Shown one piece after another: positions 34,774 through 47,555 of a stretch of 64,000 bases of DNA. The stretch comes from Phallus indusiatus (Eukaryota > Basidiomycota > Agaricomycetes > Phallales > Phallaceae), in assembly GCA_027605045.1 (NCBI GenBank), contig JAQFWX010000024.1, forward strand, positions 434,001-498,000. Direction: 5' to 3'. Every line of letters starts with the position of its first letter. Positions within the stretch are counted from its first letter, which is position 1. The notes under the pieces were generated by a model. That model saw only the letters and a list, made by a program, of their open reading frames with translations. It was not told the DNA's origin and ran no database searches. Made by a program: the position numbers and the translations under genes.

Positions 34774-36625
34774 ATGATGTCACAAGGTCACATCGTTTCA
34801 TCACCCGACCCGGAACTTGCCACAGTTCACGTTGCGCCACCCAGGGAACGAATCAATTTCTTGATGGGATATCACCATAACACAGTGATAGCGAAACTCG
34901 CCAGTATTCATAGTGAATTAAAGTAAGTCTCGTTTTGAAAAGACGCAAAGGATATTAAAAGAGTTTTCCACCAGAACAAATTCGAGCGAATTGACTCTGA
35001 GCGACGTCTTGCAGACAAAAGAAAAACTCGAATCGATCATCTTGGAGCTTCAAAGCATCCATAATTCTAAGCTCGCAGTCAACCGACTGGTCCCATGTTT
35101 ACTTTACAATATTTTTGCTTTTGCGGCTTATGATCCGTCCTCTATTCCTGGACCAGAAATGACTGCCTTGAGGATCTCACACGTTTGTCGCTGTTGGAGG
35201 GATTTTGCGTTGGAATGGCCAGTTTTATGGGCATTTGTTAATCCTGTCCGACCTCCGCCAATCGTCGAGTTATTCCTGAATAGATCTGGTAATTCTGCTT
35301 TAACAATGACGTGCCAAGTGCCCTTATACGCTTCGGAAGGTCTCAGTTATTCCAGAATACCGGCGAGTTTCAAGTACCTCGAATCTCGTAACAAGTCAAT
35401 TCTACCCCGTTTATGGTCGTTGACCCTACGTTTTCGTACTTCCCAGTTTAACTTAATCCGGCGCGTACTCAACGCCTCTAGGACACCATCGCTTCTCTCC
35501 CTGCGGTATTTAGATATCTGTTTCGACAGATTCAAACATACAGGTCTTCCGTCACTAAAAGACTTATTTCAATTAGATGTCTCACCTCTACGAGGATTCA
35601 GTCTTTCGGGTATAAATTGGCCATGGTTTGAATACCCACACCCCAGTTTAACATACATCAAACTTCACCATCCCCCAGAACTGCCTTCTCTTTCTACGTT
35701 TTTGACCTTCCTATCAAGCTGCCCTCTTTTAAGAGAGCTTGAATATCACATTGACGGCGAAAGAATTATGGGACTGGTCTATGTCTCAACTTCACCGACT
35801 AGCGCGTCAGATGACAGATTACTGTATTTGCCCAATCTCGAGCGATTCATATTGAAGTCAAATGGGTTACAGAGTTGTAATTATATTCGAGGAATTTCTG
35901 AACACGTTGGACCCTCAAGGTGTTTATCTCAATTTCAGCTGATTTGCGAAGATTGGATATCTTCATCTCGCAATGTTTTTGACTCCGTTCCATCTGGAAT
36001 ATTTTCACATTTTTCAGATCACTCTTATCTATCCATAGACGCGAATGGAAAAGGCCGCTTTGACATCATGTCTGCATCTAAACGCGATCCCAGCTTCGAC
36101 TCCCCCCCAAATTTGCCACTTCGTATCGCTGGTCTTGCGCCCTCAGAAAATCTCCCCGTTGAAGAATTACCAATCTTCAGGCTTATATGTGAAGTGCCAC
36201 GCATAGTGCACCCCACATTGATTGGTCATGCTTGGAAAATTCTCACATCACCCAAATTCTGCGATTGGTTTCCCTGCCTTCAATTTTTAGAGATGAAATG
36301 GACGTCCTTTGGTAAAGGAGAAACTTTTAATACACCGCCTGATGCTCCAAAAATCGGGACACTTATCATAGACCGAGACGCGGAAATACCGTTGGAAATT
36401 TTGCCGGATATGATCCATTGGATCGGAGCAAAAAGTTTGAGATTGGATGAAGGATATTTATATCAACATCGTAGAGATCCGGAGTTTGGAAAGTTTATTG
36501 CGGCTTTGCAGGGAATTGCTGTTAAGACCAGCGTTGTCAATTGGAAGGGTGAGGATAAGTGTATTAGTTGGTTCAAATCATTTGAAAATCCGTACCCTAC
36601 ACAAGGTACCACTAGACTAAATTAA
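34774..36625 (+). CDS. F-box-like protein, paralog 1
   Basis: Two exons (34774-34922 and 34975-36625) encode about 599 residues. The first exon ends in the helix LASIHSELK; the second opens with TLSDVLQTKEKLESIILELQ and a degenerate F-box-like region (NRLVPCLLYNIFAFA, then RISHVCRCWRDFALEWPVLW). The rest is a leucine-rich repeat-like series typical of agaric F-box-like proteins. In that family the F-box binds Skp1 and the repeats choose targets for ubiquitination; the F-box here is poorly conserved, so Skp1 binding is unproven. The intron is 52 bp with a GTAAGT donor. A disrupted paralog lies at 54997-57489 with the same intron position. Confidence 0.8.
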
Positions 36626-38011
36626 ACAATGTTTCAAGCCCTTGAAAGGTTCAGGAATCTCTGCTTCAAGACCTGTCTTATTAATTCAATTGTTCACTGA
36701 ACCGATAACATATTCATATGTTGAGGAGCATGAGAGTATAAAAACGATTGGTATACGTGAATTATGAATATAATACGCAGTGAACTTGCTAGGCTGGAGA
36801 GGTAAACGAACAGGCGTCAATGAATGGAGATCTTAAATTCAGCAAGTAATTTGAGAGATCCAGAGCGGCGACCGTATCACGAAAGATTGGTGCATGAATC
36901 TAACAATTACGAGTAAGAAATCAAGAGCGGCAAGTTCGCAGAAGCCGTCGCTGCCGATCATGATTGGCCCGGGCATTTCCGATGTGACGTCGATGGAGTG
37001 ATGCGGTTTGGCCTTTCTCTCTCAACACGACTCCTCATCATGATGGTTCAAACTTTCTTCGCCAACGGGTCACAGTATGTATCTTTTTGTTTTGTAAAAA
37101 ATTATACCTTCTGATCTAGCTATCATCCTACACGCTTGCAAAGTACTCGATTAATGGATATCATAGTCTAGACATCACCCGACGGCATTCCGTGGGTTGA
37201 GTCGCAATTCTTAGTCTTTAGACACACAAGTTGATTTCCACGTCGGTTTATTTCTTATTCATATGCTGGAATGATCATCAACCTACGTCCACCATTTCGT
37301 AGACTAAATCCTAGCTATCACATTCGCAACACGCACCCCAGTTTGTCAAGGCAGCTATCTTACCAAATAAACTGTTTCGCTGGTCTAATCATAACTACCG
37401 TCCCAATCAATTTTTCTCTGACCTCACCACCGTCTCCCAGTTGTCGGATGGGATGAAACGTAGGCCGAAGCTTTTCTTTGGTGGCGAACTGAGATTCAGA
37501 GAATTTTGACGACAGTACAGATCGGACTCGCACTTCTTGTGATGCTACCAAATAACACCATGATGGATGAAAGTCGCAAGTGCATCAAAAGTACCTTCGC
37601 TCAATGGTATTATTAGCTTTCCTTATCCGGATCACGTTTAAAATTCAATGTATTAGGTATATGGGAAGTTAGTGATGCAACCGACCGCCTTTTTCATTGC
37701 TACTGGCCATTGAATTTTGGACAAGAGCAATTTACATTGTAGTGGAAGAACAGGAACTCGTGACTAGCGAATAACTGATTAGTGGTTCGCCACGAATCCA
37801 GAGCGGCCGTTGTTCCCGATTGATGAAGGTTGGTCCACACTTGCCCAATTTACTCAAGCTTGTCCTAAGCTATTATTCTTGTCCATAATAGCTACTATGG
37901 ACCAAATTGGGACCCGGTTTATTTAATGAAGAACTCATTACCTGTCACCTGAAACCACAAACCATTCCTTCCTTTCCTCCATTACCTTTGCCAGCAAGAC
38001 CGTTTGACACT
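36626..38011. other. Intergenic, no gene recognised
   Basis: No coding pattern. A roughly 60-bp stretch at 36966-37020 resembles 58911-58975 (shared GCC-GGxCATT and GATGGAGTGA cores), a possible dispersed repeat or shared upstream element. Confidence 0.4.
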
Positions 38012-39738
38012 ATGCACCGCGCACTCGACACTTACGATGTTATCGAAAATATTGTCTCGTGGCTGCCTATGTCCTCCTTAACTGCTACTATTCGAGTAAA
38101 CAGTCAGTGGTTCCTAGCTTCCAAACGCCTTATTTGGGACCTCGTCGAACTTCACGATGCCTTGGAGCTGTTGGGACCTGTGGAAATTCTTAGTAAAATT
38201 CCTCATGTCAGTCTAATTTTCCGTGCTAGCATGGCATTCCCTCTCTTAATAATATTTTGACACTCCCTTAGAGCTCCACAGCAGCCATCGATATTTCCCG
38301 TTGGAAGAGATTCGATCTATATCGTCGGCATGTTCGTGTTCTTATAGGAAACCAAAGGGACTCTGCTGCTGTTCTTCACGTCATAAGATTTCACTCGGAA
38401 TTAGTGAAAAATCCTGTCGAACCCAGATTTTTATTCCCCGCGTGTCGTCGTCTAAATTGGCATGCAGCAGGTGCTCAAGCAGAAATTCAAATACTGCGGT
38501 CCTTGATCACTCCGCGGGTTGATTTCGTTCAGCTCGTAGCAACTAGCAAAATGAGGCGCGCGTGGTTCAGCGGGTTTTGTAAGGTGTTGGTTGAACAACT
38601 GTCATTTTTAAAGCATCTAATCCTTCATTACAATCGGCGAACTACCAAGTTGGATCATTTGGCTCCATTCTATGCGCTGTTAGAAAGATTTGCGCCAACA
38701 TTGTTTTTGGTCGAACTTTCCGGAGCCCTTTTTACAGACACTACCATTGACCGTCTTTCCAAGGCTCCTGACCTGCGAAGCATAACGTTCGGCGGAGCGG
38801 TTCCTCAATATATGGTCCATCATCTTGTTGATCGTTCTTCGCGGGGGTTCCAATCCCTGGATCACTTCCTGCTCCTGGACTCTGCACTACCTCAACTACC
38901 CGTTTTCAAGTTATTTCGCCAATTCTCTTTCACACCACTTACTTGTCTTCACTGGCAGATAAAAGAGGTCAAAATAGACCTAGAATTATTCCTCAAAATT
39001 ATACCAACAACGTGCCCCAATATGGAGCAGATGGTGATCGGAGACGAACAGGCATCCAAAACATACACCGTGCAATGGCCGATAATTCGGTCGCTATTGA
39101 ATTGTAAACGGCTTTGCGTTTTGGGATTGCGTTGCTTGCAGGTGGAAATGACACTGAACAACTTTGACGAGCTTCTCAAACTCCCGATCCAAAATGGCCG
39201 ATTGAAAGGCTGGGCCGCTCTGTATGTGTTCAGCGTCGAACCATTGGATCTAAATGAAGCATTGGTTATACTGGCGAAAAATACAACGCAAATTATAGGT
39301 TTTGGTATAACTATCCACGTCAAAGAAGGTGTAAAACTGTTTAGTGGTACACCAGCTACATCTCTGCCGCTAGATCTTATGGAGGATGCTGCCGAGATTA
39401 GGATGTGTCTTGAAACCCATTCTGAGCTTACGAAAACATTACGACAAGACGGGATTTTCTTTCCATGTCTTATCGACATTGACTTTGGCGACAGCTCATT
39501 TATTCCTGATTCGGCAGGAGCGATTGCCTCACTTCTCCTAGCCATTAGCGACAGTCCTATGTGTCCTCGCATAAATGGGGACCGGGAATCTGAGTATCTC
39601 GACAGGGTGCTCAATCATATGGCACGGTTTTATGTTGAGAGGAAGAAACTTACATCACAACCCTTTACACAGGAAGTTTCTGTTTTTATGGAAGAATACT
39701 ACATGTATCAGCAAAGAAGAGACTCTGTTGACACCTAA
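38012..39738 (+). CDS. F-box-like protein, paralog pair member (plus strand)
   Basis: Two exons (38012-38206 and 38272-39738) encode 553 residues. Exon 1 is an F-box-like domain: ALDTYDVIENIVSWLPMSSL, then RVNSQWFLASKRLIWDLVEL. Exon 2 is a repeat-rich region with regular leucines (for example LRSITFGGAVP and CLRCLQVEMTLN-type strands). The paralog at 43654-45353 on the opposite strand has the same 195-nt first exon and the same intron position, and the protein aligns along its whole length (DLNEALVILAK versus DLNETLILIAK; TYTVQWPIIRSLLNCKRL versus TYTIQWPLVRSLLGCKKL). The pyrimidine-rich leader before the ATG fits a fungal promoter. The stop is followed after 48 bp by a solo-LTR-like copy. 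Confidence 0.82.
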
Positions 39739-42700
39739 TCGCCAAGGATATCGAGGGAGTGCTACGCCAGCAATTTATGTAATTTTTGTTGCATGCGCAA
39801 ACAGACTACGCAGAGATTTTTCAGTACTCGGTATATGCGCTGTTCCGTCAATCTTTTTCCAAAATTGATTATTTTTGTACCTTTCATTCCGTTCGCAATT
39901 AAACTTCTGGCCTTTTCCATTCTCTTTAGATTACATTTTAGCACCATTTCAATTTCCCGGAAACTCCCAAGTCATGTATATAAATACCTTCCTTTGGCTT
40001 ACAAAATACAATAACAATGTTCCCTTTTTACTTTTCCCTCTGAACACACATCCGCTGATTCCCTTTGCTTCCCTGTTCGCTCCTAAGGCGCACGTATCAC
40101 TTTTTGTAAATTACCTCACATATATCTCGTCTAATATTACATGTTGTTTAAGTACTTGCATGAGAGTTATATCGTAAAGCTTAATTACTTGATTGAGGCA
40201 GTACCGTTGGTTTGACTTGGCACCGGCTATTCCCGGTATGCATATATATATATATGATATCAGTGTAATGCGTCAGTTCTTCCTCACGACAACTTGAATA
40301 CATCCCAGTCGGAGGAGCTGTTGAGTATATATTGCTATAATTATATACATTTCTCTGGTACTTGTTGGAATATGAGTTACTCCTGTATACATATAGTACT
40401 AGTTACGGCGCTTATATAGTCTACACCTTTGTGTCCACTACTTTATCATCCTGGGATTCCAACAGTACTATGAAGAAACACTCAACAATTGATCCGGTTC
40501 CAGACGTTACCGCTGGTCGGCCAACAGCTCAGGCAATAATTGAATTCTCAAAGTTAGCTCTAGATCTCAATAAAAAATGCGCCAAGTGCGCTTCTGATGC
40601 GCTCACGACATTTATGTATTGGTATGATTTGGAGGGGTGTTATGTAGTGCGAATCAGATTGGCATGACGTACAAAAAATGGCTCAGATTGGAGACTACGT
40701 GGAAGAAAGTTACATCGTCGCAATGGCACGTTGTGACTTTCGTGAGATAAGAGTGGACGCGGATCGACGCTTTTGCTAAGCTACGTCGCTAATATAACCG
40801 TGCACATTTCCAGACATCTTAAGTCGACTATTGTGATAATCAATACGGGACAAACATCAACGAAACACGTATAATCAAACGTATCTCTTCGTCAACTTCC
40901 ACCTGTAACGATCCTTTCTAATATCTGTCTCATTAAACATCACCGAATTGTCCCAAAACACCCATTTTCTCTCTCGCTCAACACAAGTAACCCTCTCATA
41001 CACGCTCCAAAAGAAAGGGTGGCGAATAGAAAACAAATCAGCGCCGACGAATGTAGAATATATTTTTCTGTGTAACTGTATGGCTTTCAGTTTAACCGTC
41101 CTCGCGTCCTCTATTATAGAAAAAAAATATTACCTGAACCCGAACTGCAACATGAATGGCTCTAGGCATACAACCCGAACAAGCGCATTGTCATCTCAGA
41201 GACTCTACACTAGTGTCTCATTCATCGCAACGGCTAAGTCGTCTTAAAAGGAGTCTGATATTACTCAGAACGGACATAACTGAAATCAAATTTGGTGATA
41301 TGCGAATTCCTTTGTTGCTTTGATGTAATGTTTAATTCCGGCTCATACTAGCCTACTAGTCAAGCAGTTCTTAGCTTACAATTCATGAAGTCAGCCAATC
41401 ATTCACAGATAAGCAAGCCACACGTACATTTCCGGTACACTGACATGACAGCGAAGTTCGTCTCTTTGTTCCTTCTTAATTTCAAAAACGCTCAGAGTGC
41501 ACTTCCAGAGAATTCGTGTTTTAGTTTGGCGGTTACGAGCTTTCAAATCTAGAAATCTAATAACTTACCGTGTTGAGCGTCCTAGCGTGGGTCCGATAGC
41601 CTGAGGCATTATGCTTCCACACTTGAGACTTACAACGCCATATGGAAAGTCGGTCCTCCACGTCGACACAGTCGATCCGCAAATCTGGTTCAAACCAGCT
41701 GTAAGTATCGAGTCAGCTTGCGATTGCACTGTTACGTTATCAAAGCGCGACGGTTTTGAGACGGAGATGAAGGTACTCAGCCTGGCCATGCGATAACAGT
41801 ATGTATTCCCCTAACCTCTTTACGATGTAGGTAAGCATTACTAGTATACCCATCATCTCCGATTATCTGCGGTTGAACCTTAGCATCCTCAGCAAACACT
41901 CGTGTCTTGAAACGTTATTCACTTTCGAGACAAAGATAAAAATGTCGTTACTCCTCGGTCGCCAAATCACTTGCGCAATCCACATATGGGATACTGTTCG
42001 TACGGAGAAGATAGCGGGGCCGATGATAAAGGAATGCAAATGACGACGTTGTTCTGCTCTGAATCTCCGTCATCGGGGAAGGGAATCTTCGTCCTGTGCT
42101 TGGCTACTTGATGAGATATCAGAAGGAACGATCGAAAAGAATGCCGGTATATGACACGTCTCGTGAAAGGAATGTCAATTGAGATTCTTTGTCAACGTAC
42201 GTCAATGTAGGAACAAGAGCCTACGGGCGTCGAGAAAGTGTCGTACAAGTGGGTGAAATTGAGAAAGCCATTGAAAACAGAGGAACTGCGTGAATATATA
42301 ATTTGAGAATACACCGTCGATGAGTCGCAGAAAGAGAACATACCACGCAAAAAGTTCGAAGGCTTCGGGGCTTGATCAATTGATTTTTTGACTCTTGACA
42401 TAGAGGGGAGAGGGTGGAAGTTCAGTGGAAAAACGTACGCGTCACATCGGGAACACCCGAGCCAATCAACATTTTTCTCTCTTACCGCCATCATCCACGT
42501 CGTCCCCACATCGTCCTTTTGATTACTTCATTAATCGAAAAAAATGTCCGTGCCAACAGGAACAACAGTATTGAGGCCAGCTCATGGAAGATGAAGAGGT
42601 AGAATAATGATCTTTGTATAGCCAACTTCATACACGTAGAACGAATGGGAAAATGCGAGGGAGGCTCCGTATGGATAGAATGGACTGAGAATCACTTTAC

Positions 42701-43653
42701 GACTGTCAGCACAGCAAGATGTTGTTTTATGACAAGGAACTCGCTAACTGACCAGTGAAAGGGACACTTAATGGAGCGAGAGGATCAATTCTAGTGAGAG
42801 AGAAAGCTGGTTATTTATTGCGACCTGGGGAGATGAATGCATCGGCATTTCTTTTTGAAAACTTCGTATTTCACTTATACTGAGTCGGTTCTCTTAAGGC
42901 AGCGCAAACAAGGCCAAGTAGAGTCTGCCTAGCGTTTCAAAATCTCTGGCGTACACATGTCTTTCAGATTGCGCTGTACGCAAAAACGAAGACTTGTACA
43001 ATGATCAGTTGGGTAGCTGAAACACGAGGCCATATATCTATTCTGGGAAGCGTGGGACGCATCATTCAGGTTCCTTTTAGTGATACCATCTGATTTATTT
43101 TCTTCGAACACCAGGAATGTTTCCTCCATTCTACAAACGTCAATGGGTCGGAGAGCTCTTTTCGACCTATAGACAAAAGTGCCGAAAGATATCCAACCAG
43201 CCATTCAAAGCGCTGCGTTGAACGAAATCCAAGTTATCAGTTCATACAAAGATATTCATCTCGAAACTCCGTAAAACAGAGATTTATGATCACTTAGAGA
43301 GTTGGATGGGAGTTTTGCATGATTGCCGCGAACGTGTTTTTTGCCTGCATTAAGTGTTTGCTACTACGCATACCGAGACTTACTCCAATGACACCTCCGC
43401 ACAATTCTATCTCCTGGTTCATGTTTGAAGGTTATCGAAAGCTGACCGAAATTTACGTTCAGAGACGAAAATATTCAGTCAATTGACCTGCGCTTCACTA
43501 CGCAGTAGTATCCTGAACATTTGAGCAAGAGGCAGTGGTTCCATAGTTTTATATAAGACATATAAGCGAAATACATAAGGTATGTACAAGGTGAGGTAAG
43601 GATTTAAACATCAATTTGATCAAAAATTAATTAGAAACTCTAGCTTTTCGCAT
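39739..43653. other. Gene-free interval between facing F-box-like paralogs
   Basis: Apart from the solo-LTR-like copy (39787-40099) and a short TA repeat near 40245, I see no gene in almost 4 kb. The open frames at 40362-40667, 40948-41247 and 42192-42509 have neither motifs nor paralogs. Confidence 0.5.
39787..40099 (+). mobile_element. Solo-LTR-like copy 2
   Basis: 313 bp, TGTTGC...GTATCA, collinear with 7655-7966 on the other strand and about 80% identical by eye, including the TATATAAA box and the ending GGCGCACGTATCA. The flanks read ATTTT and CTTTT, an imperfect target duplication, consistent with an older insertion than copy 1. Confidence 0.75.
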
Positions 43654-45353
43654 TTACACGTCTAGTAGAAAATGAGAAATTTCTCGTGCGAAGGGTCCCA
43701 CCCCGAGCTTCTCCATCATTTCAACGTAGTATTTCTTCCTGTGGTTGTCCAATTTTTTAATATACTCAGAATCATGCCCTCTGATTATCAGGGGATAATC
43801 GCTGATTGCCAAAATAAGAGATGTAACTGCACCAACGGAATTCGGCGTAAGCGAGCGGTCTCCCAAGTGAATTGACCGGAGACTGGGGAGGAAAATGCCA
43901 CCTTCTCGAAAATTATTGGTCATCTGAGAATGTGTTTCAAGGTAGATCTTGATATCGGCAGTGTTCTCCATCAGATCTAATGACTGAGATGTGATAGGTG
44001 TATCACTGAAAGGTCGTACACCCCCTTTATCATGTACATGGACACCGAGATCCTTAAGGTTATGGGCATATTTAGCGATTAAAATCAATGTCTCATTTAA
44101 ATCAAAGGGTTCGACGCTGAAGATATCCAAGCAGCTCCAGTCTGGGTGGGCGTCGCTCCCATAGCGGCTCATGAGCAGCTCTTCCAGATTGTCAATAGAC
44201 ATCTGCACCTGCATGCACGAAAGTGACAGACTCGTGAGCTTTTTACAGCCTAGTAGCGACCGAACTAACGGCCATTGGATGGTGTAGGTTTTAGACCCGT
44301 AGTGGGCCCCAATCATCAACACTTCTAGATTGGGACATACTATAGGAATTCGGGTCAGGAATAGCTCTATGTCTGTTTGAATGTCGAAGATCTCCCAAAT
44401 AATAAGACTGAGGGTATCGAAGGAGAACCGACAAAATAGATTGGCCACAGAATGTTGGGACATCGACGGCTCTCGGATGATGAAATAGTGCAGGGATGAG
44501 AAGCCGTGAAATGATTCGTCAACAAAGTAGTTTGAAAACAAGGTGTGGCTGTCGTGACCCACTGTGTCGCCGATAGATAGACCACGCAGGTTAGGCATCC
44601 CCGAAAGACGTTCAATTGTAGTTTGCGTAAACAAAGTTCCCGGAATTAGTACCCAGGCCAACGTTGACTCAAATCTTTTTAAAAGCGTATAGAATGGAGT
44701 CAAACGCTTTAACTTGGACTTTTCCCACTCGACATAGTCAAGGAACAAGGTATGCAAGCAAGACAGTTCAGCAGCCAATGTTTTGTAAAATCTGTAAAAC
44801 CATGCACGTCTAACTTGGAATTTTCCTATTTCCAGATCAACAAATTGAGTGGTTGGAGTGATTAAAGCGCGAAATATCTGAATTTCAGCTTGAGTGCCCT
44901 TCCCATTCCAAGCTAGATATCGGCACACGGGGAACAACTTGTAATGCGCGGACTCTTCAGACTTTCCCACCAACTTCAAGTAGAATTTCAAGACATGAAG
45001 GAGGGCGGTGGACTCTGTATGCTGTCCTCGCAGGCCACAAACATGTATACGGTATAGGTCGAACCTCTCCCATTTCAACATATCAATGTCCGCCGTGGAT
45101 CTCTGAGGGAAATGTCAGATAACTGAGAGATGCGGTGTTACCGTGAGATCTGACTTACAAGAGGAGTTTTATTGAGGGTTTCCACGGGTCCCAACAATGC
45201 TAATGCATTGACAAGGTAAACCTCTTCCCAAAGGAAACGTTTGGAGGCCATGAACCACAGGCTGTTTACCCTGATGGTAGCGGATAAACTAGCCGCGGGG
45301 AGCCATGAGACGATCGCCTCGATAACCTCGTCAGTGTTTAGAGCACGATCCAT
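43654..45353 (-). CDS. F-box-like protein, paralog pair member (minus strand)
   Basis: Two exons, 45353-45159 and 45102-43654, encode 547 residues. Exon 1 holds the F-box-like domain (ALNTDEVIEAIVSWLPAASL, RVNSLWFMASKRFLWEEVYL); exon 2 holds leucine-rich repeats. It is collinear with 38012-39738, so the two arose by an inverted or dispersed duplication and now face each other across about 4 kb. The frame is intact. A TATAAA box (45446-45441) sits 88 nt upstream of the ATG. A role as a substrate adaptor of an SCF ubiquitin ligase is suggested only by the domain type. Confidence 0.82.
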
Positions 45354-47555
45354 ATAGTACTAGGGTTTGATGGGAGAGTTAGAAGAGAAAAGCAAAAGCG
45401 GATTGGGTTTTGAGTGAGATGCAATGCCATTTAGGTTGCTTTTATAATACAACGGGATGTGCCCATTCAGTCCATAAACCCAAACGGAGCTGGACCAGGA
45501 TAGCGTTTGGGACAACTTGAAGCTGGACAAAAGTGGACACCAACATCGGTACCGGCATCCTCGGTTCGCCGATCGTTGATGCCGCCATCGACCGATCATT
45601 TGAGGACATTAAATAGCAAATTAGTCGCTGTTGCATTCATTCACAAGGTGTACCGATTCATATCACAAATTACAACTAAGGAACATGGACGCATCAATGA
45701 GTAGCAATTCTGATCACCAATTTAACCAGCTTGAGTTGAAAGGAAGAGGAAAATTTGCGGTAGCTTCACAAAACATGGCGAGTACTACCATGTATTTTGG
45801 ACGAGGATAAGTTTACCGCCTCTCATCAACCGTCGTACTAGCATGGTGTCATGTATTCTACATGAGGTATTAGTTCGGACCGAAATGTGCCTTTCATCGA
45901 GTCAACGTGTCATTGAAACTCTCTTTTGGAACTACGCTTGTCACAATAAGTATCAAAACAGAAGAGAGGATGTTCAACTTTCAACTTTCGGCGCACCAAC
46001 TGACCGGAACATCATGATCTTGCACAATCCAACTATGCAAGCGTCTAAAGGTGTCTAGAGCACCATCTGATCGGCTTTCGTGAATTAGTACGGTTAGTAC
46101 CAGCTTTGGCTAAAAATATTCCTATAGCTCAACATGTCATGCTGTGTAAGTTTGACATCTTTTTGATGGGATCCGGGCCCCAGGCCTTGGTCGAAGAGTA
46201 CTACATAGTAGAGCGTTCTCGCGCCGAAAAACGTAAGGTACACTGTCCTCAATGAAGCTTTTCACTTTGAATCCTTGTGTTTTTAAGCAGGCACGCAAGT
46301 GCACGTCAATCTTCCTCCATTTTTCGTCTCTCTGTCAACTATGCTCGCAAATGTTCTAGTCGAGTAAAGCCTCGAAAAGGGCGACGGTGCCTTTTACGAA
46401 TGTATTCAAAAGCTCTTCGGAACGACATGACCGCAATGGAATCACTGAATTTGGAGAGAGGTTTCCCCGCTCTCTCGATAACGGCATAATTGCGTTAGAG
46501 ATTGCTCAGTTAGAGAAAGGCTATGAAACTCCAGCCGAAGTGCCATTTATCAGTTTACTTATGATATTTGCCAATGAGTACACTAGGTGATGAACCAGAA
46601 TCAAAGACTATCGTGAACGGGACTCACAGAATGAACACAATTTTTTTCCTTTGACATCCTCAAAAACGACAAGTCGTCGAGAAGATAAACCGGATAGAAG
46701 TGAAGAAGACCATTGTATCAGTGCCATGCAATATTGTATGAACAACAAACGGTGCCCCCACTGGGGGTGACCGTAGAATTCCGCTTGCGTAAATGGTGTC
46801 GTAGACTCGTAGACTCCTAGTGTCGCCGGCGGTCGCTCAAAATGTTCAGAACGAGGTAAACGCCCACACACGCCCTCTGCGGCAAGTTCGTTTTCAGCCT
46901 TTCGACGAGTGTGTCAGACTCGCAACCACGACAACTTCACCAAGATTACAGCCTATCAGCGTGAAAACGCTGTTCTAAGCGTTTACTGGCGTCGCAGTGT
47001 TACATGATTGTGGAAGCCTTCTCTTCGACGACGAGTCTTTGTATTCAATGCTACAAGTACAGGAGAACCTCAACACGTAGTGCGCCAAACCGCTCCCGTC
47101 TTTTTGAGTCAACAGATGTTAGCACGTCCTGAAACTGTACAGTGGACACTTTTTGAACTATAAAGACACTTAAGCTTATTTATTAGCTACTCCGCGTTGA
47201 ATTTCCAACTCTGTGACCTGTCTGCTCTTCAAAGCACCGCTGGCTACTACCCAGTTTCGATTTTTGCTGAAGGCGAGCAAATCACGGATACACCAACGAG
47301 CGATGTTCAAGGCCATGCCGGGTGCTCCTAAACGTCCTGGATGTCAGCCACGATCTCGGGTTGGACTAGTAGTAAGAGTGTGTCCACCGGTCCTCACAGC
47401 AAGCGGCACAGCACGATAACATCCTCATTGGACCTCAAATACCTACATAAACGGGTCGGGACTGCACCCTGTAATTCCCCAAACATGAAGGTGCAAAACT
47501 CGGACTAATCGAAATGATAAGATCCATTTTTTACAATTGGAGTCGAAAGGACTTG
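45354..47555. other. Intergenic, with a short coding-like remnant
   Basis: The 46075-46235 stretch on the plus strand reads GFRELVRLVPALAKNIPIAQ and continues to ERSRAEKRK, then a GTACAC donor-like site; codon use looks protein-coding, but there is no start and no family I know. The 46280-46590 frames do not join to it clearly. The rest shows nothing. Confidence 0.35.
45441..45446 (-). promoter_or_regulatory. TATA box of the F-box-like gene at 43654-45353
   Basis: TATAAA on the minus strand in GTATTATAAAAGC, 88 nt upstream of the ATG at 45353. Confidence 0.5.

Noticed and set aside
40240..40260. TA dinucleotide run
   Set aside because: Only about 7 repeats; an ordinary microsatellite.
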